Shown here: positions 25,403-33,975 of the stretch, one piece after another
Position numbering within the stretch: position 1 is the stretch's first letter
Layout: every line of letters begins with the position of its first letter
NCBI RefSeq assembly: GCF_003390925.1
Contig: NZ_QUBS01000077.1
Coordinates: forward strand, 1-64,000
Direction of reading: 5' to 3'
DNA: 64,000 bases
Source: Trinickia diaoshuihuensis
Lineage (GTDB): Bacteria > Pseudomonadota > Gammaproteobacteria > Burkholderiales > Burkholderiaceae
Program-made: the position numbers and the translations under genes
The notes under the pieces: generated by a model
Databases searched by the model: none
The model's input: only the letters and a program-made list of their open reading frames with translations
Told to the model about the DNA's origin: nothing

Positions 25403-26533
25403 ATGGACAAACTGATTCCCGTCACCCAACCGTACCTGCCGCCGCTGGAAGAATTCGTTCCTTATCTGGAGGCGATCTGGGACAGCAAGACGGTCACGAA
25501 CGGGGGGCAGTTTCATGCGCGGCTCGAGCGTGAGTTGTGCGAGTACCTGGGCGTCGAGTTCCTCTCGCTGTTCTCGAACGGCACGCTCGCGCTGATCACG
25601 GCGTTGCAGGCCATGAAGATCACGGGCGAGGTCATCACGACGCCGTTCAGCTTCGTGGCGACGACGCACGCGCTGCATTGGAACGGGATTCGCCCCGTCT
25701 TCGCCGACATCGATCCGGTGACGATGAATCTGGATCCGAAGAAGATCGAGGCGGCCATCACGCCGCAGACGACCGCGATTCTGCCCGTGCACGTCTACGG
25801 CTCGCCGTGCGAGGTCGAGGAAATCGAACGGATCGCCGACACCTACGGCCTGCGCGTGCTGTACGACGCGGCGCATGCGTTCGGCGTGCGCAAGCACGGC
25901 CGATCGGTGCTGGAGTTCGGCGACATGTCGGTATTGAGCTTCCACGGCACCAAGATCTTCAATACGTTCGAGGGCGGCGCCATTATCAGCCGCGATGCGA
26001 AGACCAAACGGCGCATCGATCATCTGAAGAATTTCGGTTTCGTCGACGAAGTCACGGTCGTCGCACCGGGCATCAACGGCAAGATGAACGAAGTGCAAGC
26101 GGCTTTCGGTCTCTTGCAATTGCAGCACATGGAGAAGATCCAGGCGGAGCGCTCGCGCGTGGACGAACGTTATCGCGAGGCCCTCGCGGGCGTCGATGGC
26201 CTCGTGCTTCCGACGACGCCGGACGGCTGTACGCGCAATCACTCGTATTTCCCCGTACGTATCACGCGCGATTTCCCGATCGGCCGCGATGCGCTCTACG
26301 ACGAATTGCGTGCGCGCAACATCGCGGCGCGCCGCTATTTCTACCCGCTCATCAGCGAGTTTCCGACGTACCGCGGCTTGCCGTCCGCCGGGCGCTCGAA
26401 CCTGCCGGTAGCCAGCGAAATCGCCGAACAAGTGCTCTGCTTGCCGATCTATCCGGCGCTGACGCCGGCCGACCAGGACCGCATCATCGATCTCGTCATG
26501 ACGTTCGCGAGGCAGCAGCAGTATGCAAGCTGA
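25403..26533 (+). CDS. vioA: DegT/DnrJ/EryC1 sugar aminotransferase, VioA-like
   Basis: This 376-residue PLP enzyme carries the internal-aldimine Lys184 in SFHGTKIFNTFEGG, the cofactor Asp in VLYDAAHAFG (about residue 155) and the N-terminal PVTQPYLPPLEEFVPYLEAIWDSKTVTNGG signature. It resembles VioA, which transaminates dTDP-4-keto-6-deoxyglucose to dTDP-Qui4N with glutamate; other 4-keto or 3-keto sugar aminotransferases cannot be excluded by sequence alone. I recall that B. cenocepacia flagellin carries a Qui4N derivative, which fits this location. RmlA/RmlB for the precursor are not in the window. The start at 25403 fits homologues and has AGGTG upstream; ATG 25382 is an alternative. It overlaps wbqC by 11 bp. 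Confidence 0.82.
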   Translation: MDKLIPVTQPYLPPLEEFVPYLEAIWDSKTVTNGGQFHARLERELCEYLGVEFLSLFSNGTLALITALQAMKITGEVITTPFSFVATTHALHWNGIRPVFADIDPVTMNLDPKKIEAAITPQTTAILPVHVYGSPCEVEEIERIADTYGLRVLYDAAHAFGVRKHGRSVLEFGDMSVLSFHGTKIFNTFEGGAIISRDAKTKRRIDHLKNFGFVDEVTVVAPGINGKMNEVQAAFGLLQLQHMEKIQAERSRVDERYREALAGVDGLVLPTTPDGCTRNHSYFPVRITRDFPIGRDALYDELRARNIAARRYFYPLISEFPTYRGLPSAGRSNLPVASEIAEQVLCLPIYPALTPADQDRIIDLVMTFARQQQYAS

Positions 26534-27233
26534 ACGCCGGCTGGCGATCATGCAGCCTTACTTCTTTCCCTACATCGGCTATTTTCAGTTGATGGCGAAA
26601 GTCGATGCGTTCGTCGTCTACGACGATGTGAACTACATCAACAAAGGCTGGATCAATCGCAATCGAGTCAATGTCGCCGGTGCGGCGCACATGATCACCG
26701 TACCGCTGCAACAAGCGAGTCAGAACCGCTTGATCTGCGACATCGAACTCGACGCGGCGCCGGCGTGGCGCGACAAGATGCTCAGAACCATCGAGCAAAG
26801 CTATTCGCGCGCACCGCAATTTCAGCAGGTATTCCCGCTCGTCGAGCGTATCGTTCGTCACGCCGCGCCGAATCTGGCCGATTACTTGCTGCATAGCCTC
26901 ACCGCATTACGCGACCATTTGCGTCTACCCACGGAGATCGTCGCGACGTCGCGGAAATACGCGAACGCGGCGCTCAAGGGCCAGGACCGCATCATCGACA
27001 TTTGTCTGCAAGAGCGCACGCGCGTCTACGTCAATGCGATCGGCGGCATGGAACTCTATACCCGCGGCGATTTCGCCGATAAGGGGCTTGAACTAACCTT
27101 CCTTCAGCCCGCGCTCGCCCCCTATTCATGCGGCCGCGTGGCTTACGTTCCTGGTCTGTCGATCATCGACGTGCTGATGTGGAACGACCCGACCGCCGTC
27201 GATCAGATGCTTCATAGCGCGACTTTCTCATGA
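26523..27233 (+). CDS. WbqC-like family protein
   Basis: The 236 residues show the family's opening AIMQPYFFPYIGYFQLMAKVDAFVVYDDVNYINKGWINRNRV, shared by WbqC proteins found in O-antigen and glycan clusters. The biochemical role is unsettled; members accompany aminotransferases and N-acyltransferases for 4-amino-sugars, so an acyl-transfer role has been suggested. It is cytosolic, with no membrane helix. Its start lies inside the end of the vioA-like gene and its stop overlaps the following methyltransferase start (ATGA), so translation is coupled. Confidence 0.85.
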   Translation: MQAERRLAIMQPYFFPYIGYFQLMAKVDAFVVYDDVNYINKGWINRNRVNVAGAAHMITVPLQQASQNRLICDIELDAAPAWRDKMLRTIEQSYSRAPQFQQVFPLVERIVRHAAPNLADYLLHSLTALRDHLRLPTEIVATSRKYANAALKGQDRIIDICLQERTRVYVNAIGGMELYTRGDFADKGLELTFLQPALAPYSCGRVAYVPGLSIIDVLMWNDPTAVDQMLHSATFS

Positions 27234-27862
27234 GTTCCGGTTACCACTCTCTCATCCGTCACTACGAGGATTGCCTCGCCCGTCACGGCGATACGCACCG
27301 CGGTGTCGATTGGCCGAATGCGGACGACGCGGCCAAGCGCTACCGAGTCATGCTCGAGCTCATCAAGCCGAGCCATGGGCTGGTCACGCTGCTCGACTTC
27401 GGTTGCGGCGCCTCGCATCTTTATCAGTACATGCTGGAGCGCGGCGTAGAGAACGTCAGCTACGCCGGCCTCGATGCCTCGCCCGCCTTTTGCGACCTGT
27501 CGAGCAAGAAGTACCCGCAAAACGAATATTTTTGTCTCGATGTCCTGGCGGAGCCCGAGCGGCTCGCGACGTTCGATTACGTCGTCATGAACGGGGTGTT
27601 CACCGAGAAGCGCGAGATGTCGTACGACGCGATGTGGGATTACTTCCGCAATATGCTGCGCGTCATCTTCGGCAAGGCTCGCCGCGGGATCGCATTCAAC
27701 GTGATGTCGAAAGAGGTCGATTGGGAACGCGACGACCTTTTCCATGTCCCGCTCACCGACTTGACTCATTTTCTCGCTCGGGAGCTTTCGCGCCATTACG
27801 TCGTGCGGCATGACTACGGACTGTACGAATACACGACGTACGTCTACAAGGAGTCCAACTGA
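27230..27862 (+). CDS. Class I SAM-dependent methyltransferase
   Basis: This 210-residue enzyme has motif I LLDFGCGASHLYQYML, an acidic end of beta 2 (YAGLDASPAF) and the post-motif FDYVVMNGVFTEKREMS. Small molecule or sugar O- or N-methylation is likely. The NGVFTE block replaces the more usual N-x-V-L-x-H. It is translationally coupled on both sides (ATGA with wbqC, TGATG with the acyltransferase), so it probably works on the same nucleotide sugar or glycan. Methylated 4-amino-sugars are a plausible product, but this is an inference. Confidence 0.82.
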   Translation: MSSGYHSLIRHYEDCLARHGDTHRGVDWPNADDAAKRYRVMLELIKPSHGLVTLLDFGCGASHLYQYMLERGVENVSYAGLDASPAFCDLSSKKYPQNEYFCLDVLAEPERLATFDYVVMNGVFTEKREMSYDAMWDYFRNMLRVIFGKARRGIAFNVMSKEVDWERDDLFHVPLTDLTHFLARELSRHYVVRHDYGLYEYTTYVYKESN

Positions 27863-28521
27863 TGGCAAACGTCGTCATATTCGGCATTCAAGACTATGCC
27901 GAGCTTGCTCACTACTACCTCGAGCACGACTCGCCGCACAAGGTCGTCGCGTTCTGCGTGAATCGCGACTATCTGCCCGAGGGCGGCACCTTCAGAGGGC
28001 TACCGGTCGTCGCGTTCGAAGACGTGATCGAGTCGCATCCGCCGTCGGATTTCAGTTTCTTCGCGCCGATGTCGCCCAAGCACATGAATCGCGACCGCGA
28101 ACGCGTGTACCTAGCGATCAAGCAACGCGGCTACGAACTGATCAGCTACGTGAGTTCGAAAGCCACGCGTTTCGATAATCCGATCGGCGACAACTGCTTC
28201 ATTCTCGAAGACAACACGCTGCAACCGTTCACATCGATCGGCAACAACGTCGTGCTGTGGAGCGGCAACCATATCGGTCACCACGGGCGCATCGAAGATC
28301 ACGTAACGGTTACCTCGCATGTCGTGATGTCGGGCCATTGCACGATCGGCGCCTACAGCTTCCTAGGCGTGAATGCGACCTTGCGCGACGGCATCCGGAT
28401 CGGCGAAGGCTCGTTTATCGCGATGGCCGCCGCCGTCATGAAAAGCACCGAGCCGTGGTCGGTCTACAAGGGCAATCCGGCAACGAAGCTGGCTATGTCG
28501 AGTACGGATTTGAAGCTGTAA
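27862..28521 (+). CDS. NeuD/PglD/VioB-type sugar O- or N-acyltransferase
   Basis: The 219-residue protein has a Rossmann-like N-terminal PglD domain (VVIFGIQDYAELAHYYLEHD, residues 1-75) and a C-terminal left-handed parallel beta-helix of hexapeptide repeats. The likely catalytic histidine lies in SGNHIGHHGRIEDHVTVTSHVVMSGHC. These enzymes acylate UDP- or dTDP-4-amino-sugars. Beside a VioA-like aminotransferase the most economical reading is acylation of Qui4N; whether the acyl group is acetyl or 3-hydroxybutyryl is not visible. An AAGGAG site precedes the ATG, which overlaps the previous stop by one base. Confidence 0.85.
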   Translation: MANVVIFGIQDYAELAHYYLEHDSPHKVVAFCVNRDYLPEGGTFRGLPVVAFEDVIESHPPSDFSFFAPMSPKHMNRDRERVYLAIKQRGYELISYVSSKATRFDNPIGDNCFILEDNTLQPFTSIGNNVVLWSGNHIGHHGRIEDHVTVTSHVVMSGHCTIGAYSFLGVNATLRDGIRIGEGSFIAMAAAVMKSTEPWSVYKGNPATKLAMSSTDLKL

Positions 28522-28531
28522 GAGGCCGTAG

Positions 28532-29479
28532 ATGGGACATATTCGCTGGCAAAAGCGCGGGCTCGTCTATACGGTGGACGAGCGGCTGCCATGGGCGAAG
28601 TCGCACGCGCAGATCCCCACCGTCGCGGGCGTGCGCGACGATACGCTGCAAGTGCTCTTCAGCAGCCGCGACGAGCACAACCGCAGCGCGATCGCATCGC
28701 TCGACGTCGCGCTGGACAACCCCGGCGAGGTCCTGCGCGTCGAGCGCGCGCCGCTCATGGAGCTGGGCAAGCTCGGCACGTTCGACGACTGCGGGATGAT
28801 GCCTTCGTCGGTCGTCGAGCTGAACGGCGTCCGCTATCTGTACTACATCGGCTGGAACGTTCGCAACACCATTCCATATCACAACTCGGTGGGACTCGCG
28901 ATCAGCGAGGACGACGGCCGCACCTACCGGCGCCTCTTCGAAGGGCCGGTGATGGACCGCACGGCCGAGGAACCGTACTTTTGCGGCACGACGTGCGTAC
29001 GCATCGAGAACGGCATTTGGCGCAATTGGTATTTGTCGTGCACGGGCTGGATGCTCGTGGACGGCAAGCCGGAGCCGCGTTATCACCTCAAGTACGCCGA
29101 GTCGCGCGACGGCATCCATTGGACCCGCGAGGGCGTCGTCGCGATCGATTATGCCGACGCCTGCGAAGGCGGGCTCGTAAGAGCCTCGGTGCACCACGAC
29201 GGCAAGCTGTATCGCATGTGGTATTGCCGCCGCAGCTACAGCGGATACCGCGAAAACAGCGCCGGCAGCTACCGCATGGGTTACGCCGAATCGCACGACG
29301 GGCTCGTCTGGACGAGGCTCGACGAACGGGCGGGACTCGACGTGTCGGAGAGCGGCTGGGATTCGTTCATGGTGGCCTACCCCGAAGTCGCCGAAGCCGG
29401 CGGCCGGTTGTATTGCTTTTATAACGGCAACGGATTCGGCGCGAGCGGCTTCGGCTATGCCGAAGCCATTGAAGCCTAG
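28532..29479 (+). CDS. Five-bladed beta-propeller, glycosidase-like protein
   Basis: The 315 residues show repeated propeller blades typical of GH32/43/62-fold proteins (VGLAISEDDGRTYRRLFEGPVM, YHLKYAESRDGIHWTREGVV, RMGYAESHDGLVWTRLDE, each a strand followed by a -DG-x-x-W/Y turn). It has no signal peptide, so it would act in the cytosol, unusual for a glycosidase. It could bind or trim the nucleotide-sugar-derived glycan or act as a modified transferase. The catalytic acids of GH43 cannot be placed confidently. It is in operon with the preceding acyltransferase, 10 bp apart. Confidence 0.7.
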   Translation: MGHIRWQKRGLVYTVDERLPWAKSHAQIPTVAGVRDDTLQVLFSSRDEHNRSAIASLDVALDNPGEVLRVERAPLMELGKLGTFDDCGMMPSSVVELNGVRYLYYIGWNVRNTIPYHNSVGLAISEDDGRTYRRLFEGPVMDRTAEEPYFCGTTCVRIENGIWRNWYLSCTGWMLVDGKPEPRYHLKYAESRDGIHWTREGVVAIDYADACEGGLVRASVHHDGKLYRMWYCRRSYSGYRENSAGSYRMGYAESHDGLVWTRLDERAGLDVSESGWDSFMVAYPEVAEAGGRLYCFYNGNGFGASGFGYAEAIEA

Positions 29480-29493
29480 TTGGGAATTCGAAC

Positions 29494-30210
29494 ATGCAAC
29501 CGATGAGCATCGTCCAAGGCGACCTCGCGCGCTTAGGCTACGTGGTCCTCGCCTCCGAACCGTTGCAAGCGCGGATGCGCGCCGTAAAGGCGCGTTTCGA
29601 GCAACGCTTTCTCGCGCAATTCACGGCAGACCCCGGCCGCAATCGTCAAATCGTCAAGTTGCTTGCCGAAGACATCGACGTCAAACGCTTCTTCAGTTCC
29701 GAGGAACTCGTCGACGCGCTGCGCGCGCACGTCGGCATCCTCGAACCGGTGCAGACGGGGCCCGTGGTGACGCATTACACGGCAAGCGATCTGACCGGAA
29801 ACAACTATGGGCTCCCCTTCCACCAGGATTGGCCGAGCATGGGGACGTCGACGCGCGGCGTGATCGCGTGGACGTCGATTGGGGATATCGGCCGCGCGGG
29901 ACCCGGATTGCGCATCGTGCCCGGCAGCCAAGCGCGCGGATTGTGGCCCGGCAAGCAGACCGACTCGGGCTACGTACTCGACGATCAAGCGCTCGCCGGT
30001 GCGATCGACATCGAGGTGCAGGCCGGGCAAATCCTATTGATGTCGCCGTTCCTCGTTCATAAGACGAAGACCTCGGACGCCCCCGGATGGAAGCTGTCGC
30101 TATCGTGCCGCTTCGACGATTTCGCCTGCGAAACGTGGAATCGCCGCAACTTCGTCAGCGCCTATCGGACCACGGTCGATCGCGGCGTCTATCTGCAAGG
30201 CTGCGATTGA
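29494..30210 (+). CDS. Phytanoyl-CoA-dioxygenase (PhyH) family protein
   Basis: This 238-residue Fe(II)/2-oxoglutarate-dependent oxygenase candidate carries the H-x-D part of the facial triad in GLPFHQDWPSMG and a distal His in PFLVHKTKTSDAPG, followed by the arginine region LSCRFDDF that binds 2-oxoglutarate. Family members hydroxylate fatty acyl chains, amino acids or sugar-linked groups. In this operon it may hydroxylate the acyl substituent or the sugar of the glycan. The downstream hairpin at 30212-30249 ends the plus-strand operon. Confidence 0.8.
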   Translation: MQPMSIVQGDLARLGYVVLASEPLQARMRAVKARFEQRFLAQFTADPGRNRQIVKLLAEDIDVKRFFSSEELVDALRAHVGILEPVQTGPVVTHYTASDLTGNNYGLPFHQDWPSMGTSTRGVIAWTSIGDIGRAGPGLRIVPGSQARGLWPGKQTDSGYVLDDQALAGAIDIEVQAGQILLMSPFLVHKTKTSDAPGWKLSLSCRFDDFACETWNRRNFVSAYRTTVDRGVYLQGCD

Positions 30211-30211
30211 C

Positions 30212-30249
30212 GCGGTGGCGTGAGCGCAAACTCGCGGTCACGCCACCGC
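30212..30249. terminator. Bidirectional 12-bp hairpin between convergent operons
   Basis: GCGGTGGCGTGA (30212-30223) pairs perfectly with TCACGCCACCGC (30238-30249) around a 14-base loop, exactly between the PhyH stop and the FkbM stop. The symmetry serves both strands; no T-run is present. Confidence 0.65.
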
Positions 30250-30252
30250 CCC

Positions 30253-31035
30253 TCATCGGCTGAAGATGCAGTTCCACAACCCGCCGTAGTTCTGCACCGG
30301 GTGCCGGCTCGCGAGCTCGAAGCCGAGCGCGCGCAGCGTAGCGGCGAGTTCGTCGAGCTTCGCCTCCTCGATCTCGATGAAGATTTCCTTGCAGCGCCGC
30401 AACGACTCGCTTGCGCCCGCGAGCACCGGCACTTCGTGGCCATCCACGTCGATCTTCACGTACTCGGGCTCTGCCAGGCCCATTTGCTCGCGCCAGCGGT
30501 CGAAATGAACGAGTTGGATCGGATGGACGTGCTGCGGCGCGAAGTTCTCGCCCGATACGGCCGTGGGCGAGCCGACGATCTTTTCGTGCGCGCCGAGCTC
30601 CATTTTGTGGATGAATAGCTTATCCACCCCGAACCGATCCGAAGCCGCGACGTTGAAGGCCGCGATATCCACGTCGTCGGCCCGATTCAAGAACGCGTTC
30701 CACGACAGCAGGAAGTAGTTCGACGGATCGGGCTCGATCGCCGCCACCTTCAAGCCGCGCTTGGCCGCATAAAGCGCGAAGATCCCGTTGCTTGCGCCGA
30801 AATCGTAGTAGGCGGCGCCGCGCGGAATGCCGTCGATCCAATCGAGCAGTTCCGGTTCGATGTACTCGAGGCCGGTGGCCATCCACAACAGCCGCTTGCT
30901 CGGCGCAAGCCAACGCAAATCGAGGCCGCGGATGCGCGTCTCGTGCGTATAACGGCCGAGGTCGAACGCCTGCGCGCGGGCGAGGGTCTCCTCGTCGACC
31001 AACGTTTCGATCGGGACATACTTCCAGGTATTCAT
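30253..31035 (-). CDS. FkbM family SAM-dependent methyltransferase
   Basis: The 260-residue protein has the FkbM fold: AYYDFGASNGIFALYAAKRGLKVAAIEPDPSNYFLLSWNAFLN (SAM site), then LAEPEYVKIDVDGHEVPVLAGASE, the diagnostic IDVDGHE motif, and FIEIEE. FkbM enzymes methylate sugar or polyketide hydroxyls. The start at 31035 (MNTWKYVPIE) has AGAAAGG upstream; the longer frame to 31182 is not supported. It converges with the PhyH operon and probably completes glycan O-methylation. It is monocistronic. Confidence 0.87.
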   Translation of the reverse strand: MNTWKYVPIETLVDEETLARAQAFDLGRYTHETRIRGLDLRWLAPSKRLLWMATGLEYIEPELLDWIDGIPRGAAYYDFGASNGIFALYAAKRGLKVAAIEPDPSNYFLLSWNAFLNRADDVDIAAFNVAASDRFGVDKLFIHKMELGAHEKIVGSPTAVSGENFAPQHVHPIQLVHFDRWREQMGLAEPEYVKIDVDGHEVPVLAGASESLRRCKEIFIEIEEAKLDELAATLRALGFELASRHPVQNYGGLWNCIFSR

Positions 31036-31304
31036 CGCCAGCCTTTCTTCGTGCAATTGCCGGGGCGAAGCGCTCGCGTGTGTCGCGCCAATGCCGCCGC
31101 ATGGGTCGTCTTTTCGGAACTGCAAGGCTAGCGGCGCGAGGGCCATATCGATTCGCGGAACAGACCAGAGATCGACCCTCAATTATGCGTTTCGGGTAGC
31201 GACGGCGGTGCCTCCTAGCGCCGTGGGCCAAACTCCCGAATAACCGGCCTCTCCCGCTGCTGTTTCGCCGTTTGACCATGGCGGGCCCAAAGTACCCTTG
31301 ACCG

Positions 31305-32921
31305 ATGTCCACGCTCCCGCCCTCTGCCTCGTCCGAATCCGCCGCGCTCGAAGCGGCCCATGACCTCTTCGCCGAGGGCCGGCTGGCTGAAGCCGAACTC
31401 GCCTATAAGCAGGCATTGACGGTTCACCCTCGGGATGCGGAGGCGCTCGCCCATCTCGGCCGCGTGCTGCACGCGCAGCAGCGTCTACCGGAAGCCGCGC
31501 TGGCATCGCATCTGGCCGTTACGATCCGGCCGGACTTTGTGCAGGCGCGGATCGATCTCGCATTGGTTTTGATCGACTTGGGCCGGATACCGGAGGCTGA
31601 GGCTACGTTGCGCGCGGCAATCGCCTCGCAGCCCGAACATGCCGATGCGCATTTCCATTTGGGGCTCGTATTGGAAAGGACGGCGCGCCTCGCGGAGGCG
31701 GAAGCCGCTTACCGACAGGCGCTCGAACTTCGCCCCGATGCAGTGGCCGTCCACAACAATCTGGGCAACGTGCTGCAACGCTCCGGCCGTGCGCAAGAAG
31801 CGGTCGAAGTCTACCAACGCGCGTTATCGCTCAATCCGAATGTCGCGCCGAGCCACTACAACCTGGCCACCGCACTGCGGGCAACCGGCTGCGCGCACGA
31901 AGCCGAGCCGCACTACCGGCGGGCGCTCGACCTCGAGCCCGGCTATCTCGACGCGCGATTCGGCCTCGGCACCTTGCTATTGAGTCTCGGCCGGTTCGAG
32001 GAAGGCTGGCGCCTGTTCGAATCGCGCTATGCCTTGCCGCGCTTTTTGCACTACAAGACGAAAGAGGCGCTGCCACTGCCCCAATGGCAGGGCGAGTCGC
32101 TCGCAGACCGCTCGCTGCTCGTCTGGCAAGAGGATGGACTGGGCGACGTGATCCAGTTCGGTCGTTATCTTCCGCTGCTCAAGGCCGCCGGCGCCGCGCG
32201 CATCGACATGGTCTGCGCGGCGTCGCTGCATCGTTTGTTCGCGCGTGTCGAGGGACTCGATGGGTTGCTGACGCATGACCAGGCGCAAACGAAGTTTTCC
32301 GAATACGATTGCTGGACGAGCCTGCTCAGTGCGCCGACGCATCTCGGTACGACGCTAGAGACGATTCCGCCCGCGAACTACCTGCGCATCGATGAAGCAC
32401 GCTCCGCCTATTGGCGGGAACGGCTCGCGAAAGTATTGCCCGAGGGACCCCGCATCGGCCTCGTATGGCGCGGCAACCCGCGCCACCATAACGACGCGCA
32501 TCGTTCGCTGGCGTCGCTCGCGCAGTTGCTGCCGCTATGGAGCCTGGCCGGTATCTCGTTCGTGAGTGTGCAGAAAGGGCAAGACGAGGACGAAGCACGG
32601 CATCCGCCGGCATTTCAACCGCTGCTCGCGCTTGGACATGAATTGGAAGACTTCGCCGATACGGCCGCACTGATCGAGCAACTCGATCTCGTCGTCAGCG
32701 TCGATACCTCGACGGCGCATTTGGCCGCATCGATCGGCAAGCCGTGCTGGGTACTGCTGCCCTATCACGATCCGGACTGGCGTTGGTTGCACGGGCGTGA
32801 CGACAGTCCGTGGTATCCGCACACGATGCGCGTGTTCCGTCAGCCCAGGGCGGGCAATTGGTCGGCGCCGATGGAAGCGATGTTGCAAGCGGCCCGCGCA
32901 CGATTCGCCGACTCTCGATAG
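31305..32921 (+). CDS. TPR protein with C-terminal heptosyltransferase-like domain
   Basis: The 538 residues hold about six to seven TPRs (residues about 15-225; e.g. AEAAYRQALELRPDAVAVHNNLGNVLQRSGRAQEAVEVYQRAL), then a GT-B-like domain with the GT9-type landmarks LLVWQEDGLGDVIQFGRYLP, GPRIGLVWRGNPRHHNDAHRSLASL and VDTSTAHLAASIGKPCWVLLP. This architecture differs from the GT41-type copies at 16236-22587. It likely transfers another sugar in the same glycan or onto the flagellin-linked sugar. It converges with motB2. No sigma-28 site was seen in its 122-bp upstream stretch. Confidence 0.85.
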   Translation: MSTLPPSASSESAALEAAHDLFAEGRLAEAELAYKQALTVHPRDAEALAHLGRVLHAQQRLPEAALASHLAVTIRPDFVQARIDLALVLIDLGRIPEAEATLRAAIASQPEHADAHFHLGLVLERTARLAEAEAAYRQALELRPDAVAVHNNLGNVLQRSGRAQEAVEVYQRALSLNPNVAPSHYNLATALRATGCAHEAEPHYRRALDLEPGYLDARFGLGTLLLSLGRFEEGWRLFESRYALPRFLHYKTKEALPLPQWQGESLADRSLLVWQEDGLGDVIQFGRYLPLLKAAGAARIDMVCAASLHRLFARVEGLDGLLTHDQAQTKFSEYDCWTSLLSAPTHLGTTLETIPPANYLRIDEARSAYWRERLAKVLPEGPRIGLVWRGNPRHHNDAHRSLASLAQLLPLWSLAGISFVSVQKGQDEDEARHPPAFQPLLALGHELEDFADTAALIEQLDLVVSVDTSTAHLAASIGKPCWVLLPYHDPDWRWLHGRDDSPWYPHTMRVFRQPRAGNWSAPMEAMLQAARARFADSR

Positions 32922-32940
32922 CTCGCAATCCACCGCGCAT

Positions 32941-33957
32941 TTACTGGGCCGACGACGCGCCCGCCGCCGGCGCCGCAATAGTAGGCGCGACCGCCGTGGG
33001 CATCGCAATCGGCTTCACCGCGTTTTGCAGCGAAGGCGCGACAGGTGCCGCATCGTTGATCGTCGTCGTGCGCCCGCCGTCGCGATAGAACGCCAGTTCG
33101 GCGGCGCGATTCATCACGAGAATGCTGATGCGGCGATTCGTCGGTGCATTGGGATCGTTGCCTTGTAGCGGCTGCACGTCGGCAAGACCGCGCACTTGCA
33201 AGATCTTTTGGATTTGCATCCCGCCCGCTACGAGCGCGCGGCGCGCCGCGTTCGCGCGATCGGAGGACAATTCCCAGTTCGTATAGCCGTCTTCGTTGCC
33301 TTGATAGGGCACGTCGTCGGTATGCCCCGCGATCGAGATATGGTTGTCGACATCGTTGAGCGCCGAGCCGATTTGCGCAAGGATCGTCGCCGCATACGGT
33401 TGCATCCGCGCACTGCCGGACGCGAACATCGGCCGCTTCTGCGAATCGACGATTTCGATACGCAGCCCCTCGCTCGTAATCGAGATCCGGATCTGATCCT
33501 TGAAAGCATTGAGCGCGGGCACATGCTCGATCAGCGCCGTGAGCTTCTGCTTCAACTGCTGCAGGCGCTGCATCTCGTCGGAGGCGAGTTGCGGGGTCGT
33601 CGTCTGCACGGGCGGATTGGGCTGCGTCATCGCACCCACGCCGGGACGCGTATCGGCAATGTTTTTGCCCCCGCCCTGCACGATGCTCGACGGCGTCGCG
33701 GGACTCGACTCGGTCCCGGAAAACAGCGCGGAGAGCGGCGTATTGAAGTACTTCTCGATCCCTTCCTTGTCGTACTTGGAAGTGGAGCCGAGCAGCCACA
33801 TGAGCAGGAAGAACGCCATCATCGCCGTCACGAAGTCGGCATACGCGATCTTCCATGCGCCGCCATGATGGCCTTCGTGCTCGCCGCCGCGCTTGCGGCG
33901 CACGACGATGCTCATCGGCCGCTTCTCGGCGCTCTCGCGGGAAAGTCTATCGCCCAT
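32941..33957 (-). CDS. motB: Second MotB-like stator protein
   Basis: This 338-residue MotB paralogue has HHGGAWKIAYADFVTAMMAFFLLMWLL, with the proton-binding Asp41 in YADF, and a C-terminal OmpA-like peptidoglycan-binding region (IAGHTDDVPYQGNEDGYTNWELSSDRANAARRALVAGG). The end is Ala/Pro-rich. The membrane-helix motif is of the H+-type. Start 33957 directly follows the motA2 stop with a 19-base gap; ATG 33915 (MSIVVRRKRG), 14 codons in, is an equally plausible start. The Asn-, Gly- and Ala-rich C-terminal tail differs from MotB at 1444-2478. Confidence 0.92.
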   Translation of the reverse strand: MGDRLSRESAEKRPMSIVVRRKRGGEHEGHHGGAWKIAYADFVTAMMAFFLLMWLLGSTSKYDKEGIEKYFNTPLSALFSGTESSPATPSSIVQGGGKNIADTRPGVGAMTQPNPPVQTTTPQLASDEMQRLQQLKQKLTALIEHVPALNAFKDQIRISITSEGLRIEIVDSQKRPMFASGSARMQPYAATILAQIGSALNDVDNHISIAGHTDDVPYQGNEDGYTNWELSSDRANAARRALVAGGMQIQKILQVRGLADVQPLQGNDPNAPTNRRISILVMNRAAELAFYRDGGRTTTINDAAPVAPSLQNAVKPIAMPTAVAPTIAAPAAGASSAQ

Positions 33958-33975
33958 CGCTTGCTCGTCCGTCGC

